Below are positions 52,232 through 61,306 of a stretch of 64,000 bases of DNA, in pieces. The translations under genes and the position numbers were made by a program. Every line of letters begins with the position of its first letter. The first letter of the stretch is position 1. The stretch is taken from assembly GCA_001899005.1 (NCBI GenBank), contig MKUW01000021.1:62001-126000 (forward strand), in the 5' to 3' direction. The notes beneath the pieces were generated by a model. The model was not told the DNA's origin, made no database searches, and saw only the letters and a list, made by a program, of their open reading frames with translations. The stretch comes from Chloroflexi bacterium 44-23 (GTDB lineage Bacteria; Chloroflexota; Anaerolineae; Anaerolineales; Anaerolineaceae).

Positions 52232-54364
52232 ATGAACAAAATCGTTAAGTTTTCACCGGAAAAAGCCTGGCAAACGGCTATCACTAACCTCGAATCAGAT
52301 ATGTCGCGGACGACTTTTAACACTTGGGTGAAACCAACCCACTTAGTGGAATTTGCCGATGACACTTTTATAATCGGCTGTGTTAATACTGATAGCAGGG
52401 ATTGGTTAACGAATCGTCTGACCACCACATTACAGCGATTTCTTACTGGCGTCTTAAACAAAGAGGTCAAAGTTCGCTTTGTTGTGAACGACAATGCAAC
52501 ATATGATGCGGTGGTTTCTGATCAGGAAAACAATCTTATTGAGTTCGGTGTCCGATATAGCTCTATCCGCAGTATCCTTCTGGAACCAGAGCGGGTAGTT
52601 CGCTTTCCGGTTTATTATTTTCGATGGTTACCGTATGTGGGTTCTCAAATTGTTTTCCTCGTAATGGCTTTGTGGCAAGAATATTATTTGGCGAGTGGTG
52701 GAAAAATACGAAAAGCAAATTACAAAGTATCCGTCCGTGCCGAACGGATTTGTCAGTGGGCTGGAATTAGCAGAGCTCAATTCTTTCGCTTATTACAAGC
52801 TGGCAGCAGCCTGGAATGGTTCGCTCGAAAAATTGACACAGATTATGAATTAGATAAACGCACAGGACGTACCAAAAAATCCTCCAACAAATATGAATTG
52901 TTTGATTCCGCCCTCACTCCGGGAGATGCTGAAGATTTGCGGACTTTTTTAATTACTCATGGAATTAAAAATTCCCCTGAGGTCGCGTTGCAGTTAGCGA
53001 TTAAGACAAACCCAAAAGAAATCTTACAATATCCAGTTCGTCTTCTTCCCGATGATTTTGACAAATTGTTTCCATGTTACCAGACGGTTCAGAGTATTAT
53101 CAGAGATTTGATTGGGCATCGACTCGATGGAGAGCTTATTAATCTTGCAGATCAACTTGCTGCTCGTTTAGCAGCGCAGTCCGATTTTATCCTGGTCAGC
53201 TGGTACTTCCTAAAAAATTGGTTACCTCAATTGGGTTCAGATGCGGCCATGTTTGTTCTGGTTTTGCGTAATCTTTGTTATTTCAACGACGAGACTGGTG
53301 AAATCCGTGATGAAGTCTGGATGGATGGCGGATATGAAGCCATCGCGAACCGGTTAGGAATTAAGAACCAGCGTGTGGTGGCAAATTGGCTGCCTGCTCG
53401 AATTGAGCGAGGGAAACACAAAGGTGAATTAAGTAAACGTACGAGGGAAGAGCTTTTGCGGCGACAACGCCTTCAGGATTTATTGACTCTATTTGTTAAG
53501 CGAATTGATCACCAGGTTAATGCTACGGGTACGTATGGCTGGAAATTCAAAGTGCAGCGGACCGACCCACTTACACCACAAGATCAAACAATACAACAAG
53601 CAGCATCCTCCCTTTTTGCTAAAGCAGAAAACAAAGGTGTTCTGTCCGAACTTAAAACCTGGGCCAGTGAATTAGCCAATGATTGCAGCAAGCCTCCCCG
53701 AGCAAAGAGCAGGGGAATGATTGTGGGCAGCACCCCCAAACAGTGTAAGTGGGATTTGAGACTCTCGGATTTCACCAATGATTGTTCTGAGACTCTCAAG
53801 GACATCCTCAATGATTGTTTTGAGACGCTCGACCTGCAATCCAATGATTGTTTTGAGACCCTTTTAAAGATTCTAAAAAGCTTTAAAGATTCCGAAGAAG
53901 ATAAAGATTCTTCCTCAACCCAAGATTCTTCGATTCCGCAAACCAATCGGTTAAACCAAACGGTAGCGGTTGTGACTGATTCAAGTGGAGCCTGGTCATT
54001 GGACAAGCTTTTAGCTCGGGCAGACAAGAAAAATCGGGTGTTTTTAGTGGGGCAAGAAAAAAGTGCGACACCTTTTGTGTCCTGGTTAATTCATGGCGCG
54101 TCACAACCCGGCATCCAGAATCCGTACAGCCTGGCTATTGCCAAATTGAAAGAAAATCCCGGGATCAGTGCAGGTGGAGCCAGTGAACGCCTGGCTGTCT
54201 TACCACCACGAGAACTTGTCCGTCTGATTGAGCAATCATTGTTGTTATATTCCCCAACTGATCGGAACTGGCGGATGCTTTTTTCAGAAGCGAAAAGAGA
54301 TCGCATTCAGCTTCTGGCGGATTCACTGGGTTTGGTTCTGGGTATAAAGGAGGGAAATGGATAA
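52232..54364 (+). CDS. Replication-initiator-like protein with DnaA N-terminal domain
   Basis: 710 residues. Residues about 1-95 match the DnaA N-terminal domain (AWQTAITNLESDMSRTTFNT then WVKPTHLVEFADDTFIIG). No AAA+ domain follows. Instead, two helical HTH-like regions are seen (WAGISRAQFFRLLQAGSSLE and YEAIANRLGIKNQRVVANWL). Around residues 510-545 the sequence NDC(S/F)ETL is repeated, encoded by exact 33-bp-period DNA repeats. The C-terminal 150 residues are helical (ARADKKNRVFLVGQEKSATP). It is likely the replication initiator of the element, judged from the DnaA-like interaction domain, the repeats and the neighbouring SSB and ParA genes. Confidence 0.72.
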   Translation: MNKIVKFSPEKAWQTAITNLESDMSRTTFNTWVKPTHLVEFADDTFIIGCVNTDSRDWLTNRLTTTLQRFLTGVLNKEVKVRFVVNDNATYDAVVSDQENNLIEFGVRYSSIRSILLEPERVVRFPVYYFRWLPYVGSQIVFLVMALWQEYYLASGGKIRKANYKVSVRAERICQWAGISRAQFFRLLQAGSSLEWFARKIDTDYELDKRTGRTKKSSNKYELFDSALTPGDAEDLRTFLITHGIKNSPEVALQLAIKTNPKEILQYPVRLLPDDFDKLFPCYQTVQSIIRDLIGHRLDGELINLADQLAARLAAQSDFILVSWYFLKNWLPQLGSDAAMFVLVLRNLCYFNDETGEIRDEVWMDGGYEAIANRLGIKNQRVVANWLPARIERGKHKGELSKRTREELLRRQRLQDLLTLFVKRIDHQVNATGTYGWKFKVQRTDPLTPQDQTIQQAASSLFAKAENKGVLSELKTWASELANDCSKPPRAKSRGMIVGSTPKQCKWDLRLSDFTNDCSETLKDILNDCFETLDLQSNDCFETLLKILKSFKDSEEDKDSSSTQDSSIPQTNRLNQTVAVVTDSSGAWSLDKLLARADKKNRVFLVGQEKSATPFVSWLIHGASQPGIQNPYSLAIAKLKENPGISAGGASERLAVLPPRELVRLIEQSLLLYSPTDRNWRMLFSEAKRDRIQLLADSLGLVLGIKEGNG
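53776..53862 (+). repeat. Three 33-bp-period iteron-like repeats inside the initiator gene
   Basis: CAATGATTGTTYTGAGAC followed by (T/G/C)CT occurs at 53776, 53809 and 53842, exactly 33 bases apart (11 codons). Degenerate pieces (AATGATTG near 53715 and 53678; GAGACTCT at 53758) lie upstream. Repeats embedded in an initiator gene resemble the origin arrangement of lambda O-type replicons. Confidence 0.65.
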
Positions 54365-54435
54365 ATAAGAAATTTAGAAAAACATTTGATGGTAATTATT
54401 TTCAAACAAACATTCAAAAAAGGAGATTATAACTT

Positions 54436-54879
54436 ATGGCACAAGGCAATTTAACCTGGCAACGAGGTGACATCACTGGAGATATCTATTTTGATTATTT
54501 ACGACCCAAGAATCAGGATCCCATCCCTTACGTTCGGCTTTACCTGATGATTGACGGTAGTCCGGAATCAAAACCAGTGAAGGGTTTACGGGTATTGGTT
54601 TACGGCACACTGGCTGAATTGGTGTATGGACATGTTCAGAAAGGCAGTCGGATTGGCGTAGAAGGACATATTCAACTTCGATATCGTCCGAATACAACCA
54701 CACCAGTTTTTGAAGTCGTGGCTGAACGAATTGAATTCATCCGCAATATCGATTATGAACGCGGTAAACAGGTGATTTCGGATTTGAAACAACGAGCAAA
54801 ACGAAATTCCGCTGTTTCCGATCTGGAAGTCATCACGCAAATTCTTGCAACTGGGGAATTTGTTCATGACATTGAATAA
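54436..54879 (+). CDS. OB-fold single-stranded-DNA-binding-like protein
   Basis: 147 residues with the strand pattern of a short SSB: NLTWQRGDITGDIYFDY, VRLYLMIDG, KGLRVLVYGTLAELVYGHVQ then KGSRIGVEGHIQLRYRP and FEVVAERIEFI. There is no acidic C-terminal tip of the standard SSB type (the end is GEFVHDIE). AAGGAGA precedes the ATG. It follows the initiator gene by 71 bases, so it probably serves element replication. Confidence 0.78.
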   Translation: MAQGNLTWQRGDITGDIYFDYLRPKNQDPIPYVRLYLMIDGSPESKPVKGLRVLVYGTLAELVYGHVQKGSRIGVEGHIQLRYRPNTTTPVFEVVAERIEFIRNIDYERGKQVISDLKQRAKRNSAVSDLEVITQILATGEFVHDIE

Positions 54880-55408
54880 TACCCATGATCCGGAAATCCA
54901 GATCTCTGAAGAAAAACTGCAAAAGTTAGGCTTGTTCCTTTTCGGTCTTACTGTGATTTTTACCATTATCGGTGCGGTTGTTTCTCCTCTGGATACATTT
55001 GGAAAACCGGTTCTCTTATTACCACAAGTTAAGGCAGTGGAGGACTACCGGCGATCTGCTCAGGTATGGATTTCAGAGTTGACAATTTTAGATGGTGAGA
55101 TCGTGCATGTGATCGCAGCCGAACAGCAAGGAGATCTTTTTTCGCAGTCCAGGGTTGCACAGCAGACGCTTCAACACGCTGTTGAACTCACCCAAAAAAT
55201 TGATCGTACACGGGTTCCGCCAATTGGTATGGGGGTGCAAGAACAAATGCTTTCAACCAGTGTGAGATACCTTGAAGCTGCACGTTCTGCTTTGCAGTGG
55301 GTCAGCGTACCGAAACAGAAAAACCGTGACCTGGCAACCCAGCAATTGGAGGCTGCGCGTCAAGGGAAATCTGAATTGGAGAAGAATCAATGGTTGATCT
55401 CACGCTAG
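54866..55408 (+). CDS. Hypothetical membrane-anchored helical protein
   Basis: About 180 residues, beginning at ATG 54866 and overlapping the SSB-like gene by 14 bases. One N-terminal membrane segment (LGLFLFGLTVIFTIIGAVVS) is followed by a long helical outer part (ISELTILDGEIVHVIAAEQQ; RVAQQTLQHAVELTQKIDRT). No family recognised; the layout resembles small surface or sensor-type proteins. Its end overlaps the next gene by 19 bases. Confidence 0.65.
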   Translation: MTLNNTHDPEIQISEEKLQKLGLFLFGLTVIFTIIGAVVSPLDTFGKPVLLLPQVKAVEDYRRSAQVWISELTILDGEIVHVIAAEQQGDLFSQSRVAQQTLQHAVELTQKIDRTRVPPIGMGVQEQMLSTSVRYLEAARSALQWVSVPKQKNRDLATQQLEAARQGKSELEKNQWLISR

Positions 55409-56697
55409 AAGAATTCCAACGAAACCAGTCTGGACGGATCTCCAGAGATATTATCGGGCAGAGTGAGCAGCACGAGCAAAAAATGAACGCCAATGCTTAC
55501 CAATTATGGGAAAATGCCCACCAACACCTTGTAACGATTCTACGCTTGCTGGATCAGGATTACGATGAGTCCTGCGAAAAGGCAAACCATCCTTTGGAAT
55601 CGTTTTGCGATAATGATCTGGTTTATCTGATTCATGTTCGACTGCGAGTTATGCTGGGTGATCTGTCAAGAAAAAAAGAGCCTGATGAAACCATAGAAAT
55701 TAAACAAAGATTGATTGAAATCAGTCAGAAGTACACCGATCTGGAACAGATATTATTGGCTGAACAAGAATTGAACAAAAATTTACGGGCAGAGAAATCT
55801 GCCCTAGAAGCTCATTTATCTGCAATTCGACAAGTTCATAAAGAAGGGGTCTCTCAGGAAACGCAACAACCAATCAGAGCTACGGAATATCCGCATCCAG
55901 ATATACCAATTCCAAATTGGATAACCACCTGGCGAGAGACTAAAACCTTTGAGAAAACATCCACGGTTATCCTCGTGATGGGAGAAATGGGGATCGCTTT
56001 ACGGCCTACCCTTATAAAGATGATGGCAAAACGTTTATCGTTATCCTCTGCAAATAAAAACCTGGACGAAGCATTAAATTGGCTGATAACGCCCAGTGAC
56101 AAATCATGCCCGCAGTTAATTGAACAGGCTGAGGGTATAATGGCATCAGGGTCAAGTGCTGGAGGAAATCAGCCAGCGGTGTTACGACTAACCACTGAGG
56201 GAGAGATTGCCTATCAGGTATTAACTGGTAATCCCCCGAAAGAAAATGAATATGATACGTTGCTTAGGCACCATTCCTCACCTGAACATACTATTTTGAA
56301 TATTCAGGTAATTGAAGTGTTAAAGGAAGAAGGTTATCGAATTCAAGGAAAGGCACAATCCATTCATTTATCGAATGGCGAAACCTATATTCCGGATATT
56401 GTCGCTGTGGATCCAAAAACTGGCGAAATAATTTTTATCGAGGTAGAACGTGATGTGAATAAAGATCAAAATATTAGAAAAACAAAATGGATGAAGTTCT
56501 ATGAGGCGTCAAATGGCAACCTGTATGTGTTCTGCGATAACCTCAACTGCCAGAGAGCTGTCCAGGGTGAGATCAACCTTGCTTTAAAAGGGTTAAATTA
56601 CAATTCCTTTATAACAAATCTTCACGGAATACGTAATGGAAAAAGAGCAGAAAAAGATGGAAGTATCTGGCTCACTCAAAAAATATGGAACAAATAA
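55390..56697 (+). CDS. Coiled-coil protein with C-terminal PD-(D/E)xK-like nuclease domain
   Basis: 435 residues. The first 150 are helical with a coiled coil (DLEQILLAEQELNKNLRAEK). The middle (residues about 180-290) looks like a winged-helix pair. The C-terminal 130 residues carry SSPEHTILNIQVIEVLKEEG, then YIPDIVAVDPKTGEIIFIEV ending in ERD, a spacing (PD-x11-13-ExE) like restriction-endonuclease-fold nucleases and the replication-relaxation proteins of Gram-positive plasmids. Cleavage activity is not proven. It is the last gene of the plasmid-like operon; the dispersed repeat begins directly after its stop. Confidence 0.65.
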   Translation: MVDLTLEEFQRNQSGRISRDIIGQSEQHEQKMNANAYQLWENAHQHLVTILRLLDQDYDESCEKANHPLESFCDNDLVYLIHVRLRVMLGDLSRKKEPDETIEIKQRLIEISQKYTDLEQILLAEQELNKNLRAEKSALEAHLSAIRQVHKEGVSQETQQPIRATEYPHPDIPIPNWITTWRETKTFEKTSTVILVMGEMGIALRPTLIKMMAKRLSLSSANKNLDEALNWLITPSDKSCPQLIEQAEGIMASGSSAGGNQPAVLRLTTEGEIAYQVLTGNPPKENEYDTLLRHHSSPEHTILNIQVIEVLKEEGYRIQGKAQSIHLSNGETYIPDIVAVDPKTGEIIFIEVERDVNKDQNIRKTKWMKFYEASNGNLYVFCDNLNCQRAVQGEINLALKGLNYNSFITNLHGIRNGKRAEKDGSIWLTQKIWNK

Positions 56698-56699
56698 TA

Positions 56700-56764
56700 G
56701 AACGGTGTTCACTTCGTTCTTGCTGCACCATTCCTCTAGAGTCTTAAGGGGAAAGGGTGTACTG
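56700..56764 (-). repeat. Dispersed short repeat, copy 3
   Basis: On the minus strand this copy reads ACACCCTTTCCCCTTAAGAC, TCTAGAGGAA and ends GAACGAAGTGAACACCGTTC, matching copy 2 (38009-38070) at both ends. It lies between the end of the plasmid-like operon and a transposase remnant. Confidence 0.6.
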
Positions 56765-56859
56765 ATTGGGGATTTAGGTCAAATAGGAATGCCAATTAGG
56801 AGGGAATCCATAATCTCCTAAATTAAAAAACGGCCTAATTCTCTCATTATCAGAAATAG

Positions 56860-57105
56860 TTGGATAAATTCCTACTAATTGAAATCGTGGAGGTTGATTG
56901 GATTTTATCTGGACGGTCAAAAGGCAATCAAGCAAGCACAAAATGGGCGATTAATCAATTGCTACAAAAATACTGGGGCATTGAAAATGAATTAGATTGT
57001 CGGCGTGATGTTATCTTAGGTGAAGACGCTTCCTATACTGCTGGGGGTACCACGGGACATAGCCTGGCAATTATCAATAATTTCGTTATTTCATTGTCAT
57101 TGTAA
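56860..57105 (+). pseudogene. ISAs1-type transposase remnant (C-terminal fragment)
   Basis: The frame contains NQLLQKYWGIENELDCRRDV, then ILGEDASYTAGGTTGHSLAI and INNFVISL. This matches the end of ISAs1-family DDE transposases, where HWGIEN...RDV..GEDAS is conserved. The rest of the enzyme is missing and no terminal repeats are evident. It marks an old insertion at the border between the plasmid-like module and the envelope cluster. Confidence 0.7.
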
Positions 57106-57119
57106 ACGTGCATAAAAAT

Positions 57120-57569
57120 TTATCTTTCAATTGGTAGGCCTAACTGTTCCCATGCAGCCATCCCACCATCCAAATTTAATATATTGGTATATCCAAGCTT
57201 TACTAATTCCTTGGAAGCGGTTGTACTCATATTCCCACTCCGACAGTAAAGAACAATATCAGCACTTTTATCATCCGGAAGCAAATCGGTTTTTTCTGAA
57301 ATTATGTCATAGGGAATAGAAAGATCAGTATCTGGAAGGTTCCCTTCAAAAGGGATATGGACGTTTACTAAAATAACATCCTTTGTGTCAATAAGAGTCT
57401 GCAATTCCGCAACAGAAATATCCTTATAAGAGCCACTTTCTACTTTGACATCTTTGCCAATTTCCAAAGTATTCTCATTATTTATTGGTTTATTGGCAGA
57501 TTGGCATGCACTTAATAACAATGGCGTTACCACCATCAGAAATACTAACCAATATTTATTTTTAATCAT
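57120..57569 (-). CDS. Rhodanese-domain lipoprotein
   Basis: 149 residues. A lipoprotein signal peptide ends at the lipobox LLSAC (cysteine near residue 21). The rhodanese domain follows: VILVNVHIPFEGNLPDTDLS, active-site loop YCRSGNMS (catalytic cysteine) and LDGGMAAWEQLGLPIE at the end. It would act on sulfur or redox partners outside the cytoplasmic membrane. AAAGG precedes the ATG. It is the last gene of a minus-strand series, separated from doxX by 151 bases. Confidence 0.9.
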   Translation of the reverse strand: MIKNKYWLVFLMVVTPLLLSACQSANKPINNENTLEIGKDVKVESGSYKDISVAELQTLIDTKDVILVNVHIPFEGNLPDTDLSIPYDIISEKTDLLPDDKSADIVLYCRSGNMSTTASKELVKLGYTNILNLDGGMAAWEQLGLPIER

Positions 57570-57720
57570 TTAATACTTACCTTTCTTTCTAATACAAAGA
57601 TATCTCAACAATAAAATGGCCTACTAAAAGTAAAAGAGGATACCTATGTTTCAACTTCACAGATCCTGTTATTCTTATCAAAGTAAAACCTTCAGCTTAA
57701 TATTTGCCTTTGGTGAATGA

Positions 57721-58281
57721 TTATTTTCTAAACCATTTACCTGGCTGCCAGGGCGTACCTAATGCAGGCAGGACCCAACGATCCAGTCCCCACCATCCTG
57801 CCACTTTCCAAGCCAATATCAGGAAGATTGCGATTATAAAGAGGAGTGGATTGGTACTGGCGGACCCAGCCATCATAAAATTCCAGTTCATAAATCCGCC
57901 AAAGAAAGCTGCAATCCCGGTGAACAAACCCAAAACCAGGGCAATGCCAATCAGCAATTCACCGGCCACAACTAGCTTTGCAAACCAAGTGTAACTTCCA
58001 CTATCTAACAGCGATTGAAGAAACGCCCGATACCAATCAAAAGCAATCGCTGGTCGTGCTGGGGGGTCGGGGATCAAAACTGCCCGTTCCCAAAAACCTT
58101 TCAGGGCTTCGCCTGTTTTGATCCAGGCAGGGTTATTTACTTTTCCGATGCCGGAATTTAACCAAGTGTATCCTAAGTACCCCCGTAAAATTAACCATAA
58201 CCAACTCCAGCGTGTATTACTGAATAAAGCTCTGGCAATTGGAGGATCGTTAAATGTAGTATTTGTAACTTCGGTATTCAT
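57721..58281 (-). CDS. DoxX/DoxD-like membrane protein
   Basis: 186 residues with four membrane segments (SWLWLILRGYLGYTWLNSGI at the N-terminus, then VVAGELLIGIALVLGLFTGI and two more). It matches the DoxX/TQO small-subunit DoxD family, linked to thiosulfate:quinone oxidoreductase or to membrane redox stress. The pairing with a rhodanese lipoprotein supports a sulfur or thiol role. AAAGGAG precedes the ATG. Confidence 0.85.
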   Translation of the reverse strand: MNTEVTNTTFNDPPIARALFSNTRWSWLWLILRGYLGYTWLNSGIGKVNNPAWIKTGEALKGFWERAVLIPDPPARPAIAFDWYRAFLQSLLDSGSYTWFAKLVVAGELLIGIALVLGLFTGIAAFFGGFMNWNFMMAGSASTNPLLFIIAIFLILAWKVAGWWGLDRWVLPALGTPWQPGKWFRK

Positions 58282-58430
58282 ATTTTCTCCTTTAAGTTAA
58301 TCCTTTCGTAAAAAAGGTTATTAATGATTTAGATGACTCTATCACTACGGTAAACGCCTTTGACAGATTAAGCAATCCGAACTTTACCTAAAATATATAC
58401 GGAAATTCCCCTATCAACTGGCATAATAAA

Positions 58431-59543
58431 CTAATCCTCTACCACCTCTACCAGGGTTCCACCGGGCATGCCGACGGTTATATCACCTGGGTCAAAGGAA
58501 ACCATTGGGTTTGTCCATCGAAAAATCCATTTCGCATCCTCAGGCATCGCATTTACACAACCATGTGACATCTCTTCACCAAAATTATTGTGCCAAAAAG
58601 TAGAATGAATTGCCACTCCGTTTCCTTCAAACAAAGAAGTCCAACTCACGGCCGGTAAATCGTAACCGCCCCCTGTTGTTCCACCTGACATGTGGACCGA
58701 AATCAGTTTTCTCCAAATTGGACGCAGACCCAAGGGGGTTTCCCATTGTTCGGTGCGATTTCCATACATATCGGAACGGATCCCCGTGGATATGGGTGCA
58801 AAAAAGACCTCACTGTTTCCTTCAAAACAAGATAAGGTCTGGTATCCGATATGAACAACAATTTTTTTATTTTCTACATCTGGGGTGATTGGGGTAATTT
58901 CTTCTGCTGTTAAAGGGCGAAACGCTTCAGCCTTAGCCCAAAACACATCGCCATATCCATACCGCTCATTGACCTGATACCAAACCAGTCCTTGTTCATC
59001 GATTTTAATATGATCAATCCAAACGACCTGGGTATAGTAAAGGCGGGGGGTGAGGTCTTCTTGTAACCAAGGTGATCGAGCTGGTAGGTTGTTTAAAAAT
59101 AGGTCAACATAGGGCACAGTCACCTCTGCCCACATTCCTTCCCCTAAACTCGATTGCGGCAAAGAATCCAAAACGGAATTGGATTTGTTACGGACGGGTT
59201 GGAGATAGGGTGCCCAAATATACCCTTCCGGGGTTTCCACCCACCGCTGATTATGTCGAAAAGGGCGATTGCCAACGACTTCTTTTAGCCAGGGCAAAAC
59301 AGCGTCCTCATAGACTTTATTAACGGTTCTGCTCTCTTCATCCGGTTTTATTTTGACCTCTGCCATACCCACCGTTACCCTTCCCAAACGTTCGTTTTCA
59401 GAGAACTGAATTTCTGGTAATAAGCGACCGAGTGGGATCGTTGCTAAACTCGACAAACCAATCACGGAGTTTTTAACAAACTTTCTGCGAGAAAGTTTGT
59501 ATTCGTCAACATTGATTGAATTAATTACATTTAAAAGATTCAT
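58431..59543 (-). CDS. Tat-exported L,D-transpeptidase (YkuD)
   Basis: 370 residues. The N-terminus has a twin-arginine signal (LSRRKFVKNSVIGLSSLATI). Residues about 70-230 are a substrate-binding or SH3-like region (PEGYIWAPYLQPVRNKSNSV). The C-terminal YkuD domain holds the catalytic motif HSTFWHNN...MSHGCVNA, with the active cysteine in SHGCVN. It would make or edit 3-3 peptidoglycan cross-links or anchor proteins. The start at 59543 has a GAGGT site; its first bases overlap or touch the end of the DUF1573 gene. Confidence 0.88.
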   Translation of the reverse strand: MNLLNVINSINVDEYKLSRRKFVKNSVIGLSSLATIPLGRLLPEIQFSENERLGRVTVGMAEVKIKPDEESRTVNKVYEDAVLPWLKEVVGNRPFRHNQRWVETPEGYIWAPYLQPVRNKSNSVLDSLPQSSLGEGMWAEVTVPYVDLFLNNLPARSPWLQEDLTPRLYYTQVVWIDHIKIDEQGLVWYQVNERYGYGDVFWAKAEAFRPLTAEEITPITPDVENKKIVVHIGYQTLSCFEGNSEVFFAPISTGIRSDMYGNRTEQWETPLGLRPIWRKLISVHMSGGTTGGGYDLPAVSWTSLFEGNGVAIHSTFWHNNFGEEMSHGCVNAMPEDAKWIFRWTNPMVSFDPGDITVGMPGGTLVEVVED

Positions 59544-59545
59544 AA

Positions 59546-60154
59546 TTACCTCACCTTCGCCTGGATCCATATCTCCTGAGTGGAATGCTGCGGGTCATTT
59601 GTCTCAAGTATGACACCCCTTCGAATCGTTGTATTTCGCATATTATGAAACTCCGGATTAAACTGGAGAGTCATTAAAACAACTTTACCAGGGGGGATTT
59701 TAGCTGCCGTAAAAACCGCACTCGTGCAGCTGCACGTTGTATATGCACGAAAAATAACCAGCGTAGATTTTCCAATATTCGAGATGACAAAGGTCCTGGT
59801 TACAACCTGATTCGCATCAATCTCACCAAAATCATAGTATTTTTCTGATAAAGAAAGCTTAGGATTTTGAGTAAAATCTATTGAATCTTCAATAGATTTC
59901 GGGAAAATAACGCTTTCCCCAATCTCATGGACAGCATAAATTATTTCGCCATAGACAATATCTTCTGGTCTGTAACGAAATTCAACGGATGTGTTCTTTC
60001 TGTAAATTATTAAGATAGAGATAATGCTTATTAAAACTACTGCTATAGATGCTATGGACAAGAAATTAAATTTCTCGAAACTAACCCTGTTAATTCCGGG
60101 AAAAAGATTTTTTTTATGATTGTCCTTTAACAATTTCTTTTCTTTCATTAGCAT
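59546..60154 (-). CDS. DUF1573 membrane-anchored protein
   Basis: About 202 residues with one N-terminal membrane segment (FLSIASIAVVLISIISILII). The DUF1573 domain has KYYDFGEIDANQVVTRTFVI, SNIGKSTLVI and TTCSCTSAVF, an Ig-like fold with a CxC motif. The family is common in periplasmic clusters and often near redox or copper proteins. An alternative ATG lies two codons downstream. It is transcribed with the L,D-transpeptidase gene. Confidence 0.85.
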   Translation of the reverse strand: MLMKEKKLLKDNHKKNLFPGINRVSFEKFNFLSIASIAVVLISIISILIIYRKNTSVEFRYRPEDIVYGEIIYAVHEIGESVIFPKSIEDSIDFTQNPKLSLSEKYYDFGEIDANQVVTRTFVISNIGKSTLVIFRAYTTCSCTSAVFTAAKIPPGKVVLMTLQFNPEFHNMRNTTIRRGVILETNDPQHSTQEIWIQAKVR

Positions 60155-60181
60155 CTTCTTAAGTTTCTGATTTGTAATAAG

Positions 60182-60733
60182 TTAATCATTGATCTGCCAG
60201 GTAAAAATTCGCAAAGGCGCATCTACCTCACTAATTTTGAGAATTATGCTGTTTGCACCATCAATAATATTTTTCCCATCTTTTGTTTTCATAAAAGTCA
60301 ATTTTCCTTCAACATGATGACCACCTTGCGGTCCATCCCACTTAATAGCCTGTAGGGAACTCCCCAAATCAGTTTCAAGTGCAGAAAATTGAGCCAAATC
60401 CATACTTAGATCAATTGAGTGCGTATTCATAGAGACATCGAAGACCAATATGTCATCAGATTGATTCAGATTTAACGGTGTAACTGTCACTGTAACTGCA
60501 CCCTGGTCATCTGTGCGGGTTAATTCAAGCTCTGTTACCGTGTTGGTTGAGGGAGGAAGGCTAGAACTATTTGGTGAAGTATCTCCTGTGAGAGCCAGCT
60601 TTTCGATTTCTTGTTTTTCTGGGATGTTGACCGCAGAAGAATTGCCCGAATCGTTTAACGGCATCTCTATGACAGAACAACCCGTCACGATAAACATCGT
60701 GATAATAGACGCAATACCTAATATTTTTTTCAT
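60182..60733 (-). CDS. Hypothetical lipoprotein
   Basis: 183 residues. A signal peptide ends in the lipobox FIVTGC (cysteine near 19), followed by a Ser/Thr/Asn-rich linker. The remaining part is beta-rich (VTVTVTPLNLNQSDDILVFD, VDAPLRIFTWQIND). It overlaps the end of the upstream membrane-protein gene by 4 bases (ATGA), so translation is coupled. No family name is assigned. Confidence 0.75.
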   Translation of the reverse strand: MKKILGIASIITMFIVTGCSVIEMPLNDSGNSSAVNIPEKQEIEKLALTGDTSPNSSSLPPSTNTVTELELTRTDDQGAVTVTVTPLNLNQSDDILVFDVSMNTHSIDLSMDLAQFSALETDLGSSLQAIKWDGPQGGHHVEGKLTFMKTKDGKNIIDGANSIILKISEVDAPLRIFTWQIND

Positions 60734-61275
60734 TCATTCTCCATAGAAAGGATCGGAATTCTTCTCAAAATAACTGCTTTCTGTTTTTCCCGATGAAGAA
60801 CATACAGCATATACCCAATACCAATAAACGTCATTCCTAACCCAGTAAACATAAACACTACTCGATATTCTGCCAAAAAAGTGGACGCAGCAGTCAAACC
60901 CAGGAAAGGTAAAACATCTGATACGTGATGAGCACAACAGGCTACCATAGCAACTGTAGAAGTTGTTCCACTCGCTCCAACGCTCGCCGTTGAAGCCTGG
61001 CTTACACCATGATTATTTCCTTTGGCAATATTGGTTACTGGTAAAAACAACTTCAATTTTAAAGTTATATATAGAGCAACTTGAACGCCAAATCCTATAA
61101 TCATTGGACCAACAATCCAGCGATCTTCCAGGAAGAACGTTATAGCATGTTGAGGACTCTCTGCCCAAGATACGATCGCAAAGTAGACAACCATTAAGAA
61201 CGTAGCTGCAACTAAGCCACCCATTACTGGCAAAATAAATTTGTTTTTGTTTTTTATTGATGAGGATGTTTTCAT
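60730..61275 (-). CDS. Multi-pass membrane protein with MerT-like CC motif
   Basis: 181 residues with four membrane segments. Between them lies TVAMVACCAHHVSDVLPFLG, where a vicinal cysteine pair within the membrane followed by two histidines recalls mercury/copper transporters such as MerT. ATG 61275 has GGAAA upstream. A metal-handling or thiol-redox role fits the Met-rich repeat gene and the DoxX and rhodanese genes next door. Function inferred. Confidence 0.7.
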   Translation of the reverse strand: MKTSSSIKNKNKFILPVMGGLVAATFLMVVYFAIVSWAESPQHAITFFLEDRWIVGPMIIGFGVQVALYITLKLKLFLPVTNIAKGNNHGVSQASTASVGASGTTSTVAMVACCAHHVSDVLPFLGLTAASTFLAEYRVVFMFTGLGMTFIGIGYMLYVLHREKQKAVILRRIPILSMENE

Positions 61276-61306
61276 ATTTTTTCCAATAATGAAAGGTTTG
61301 GTTTTT

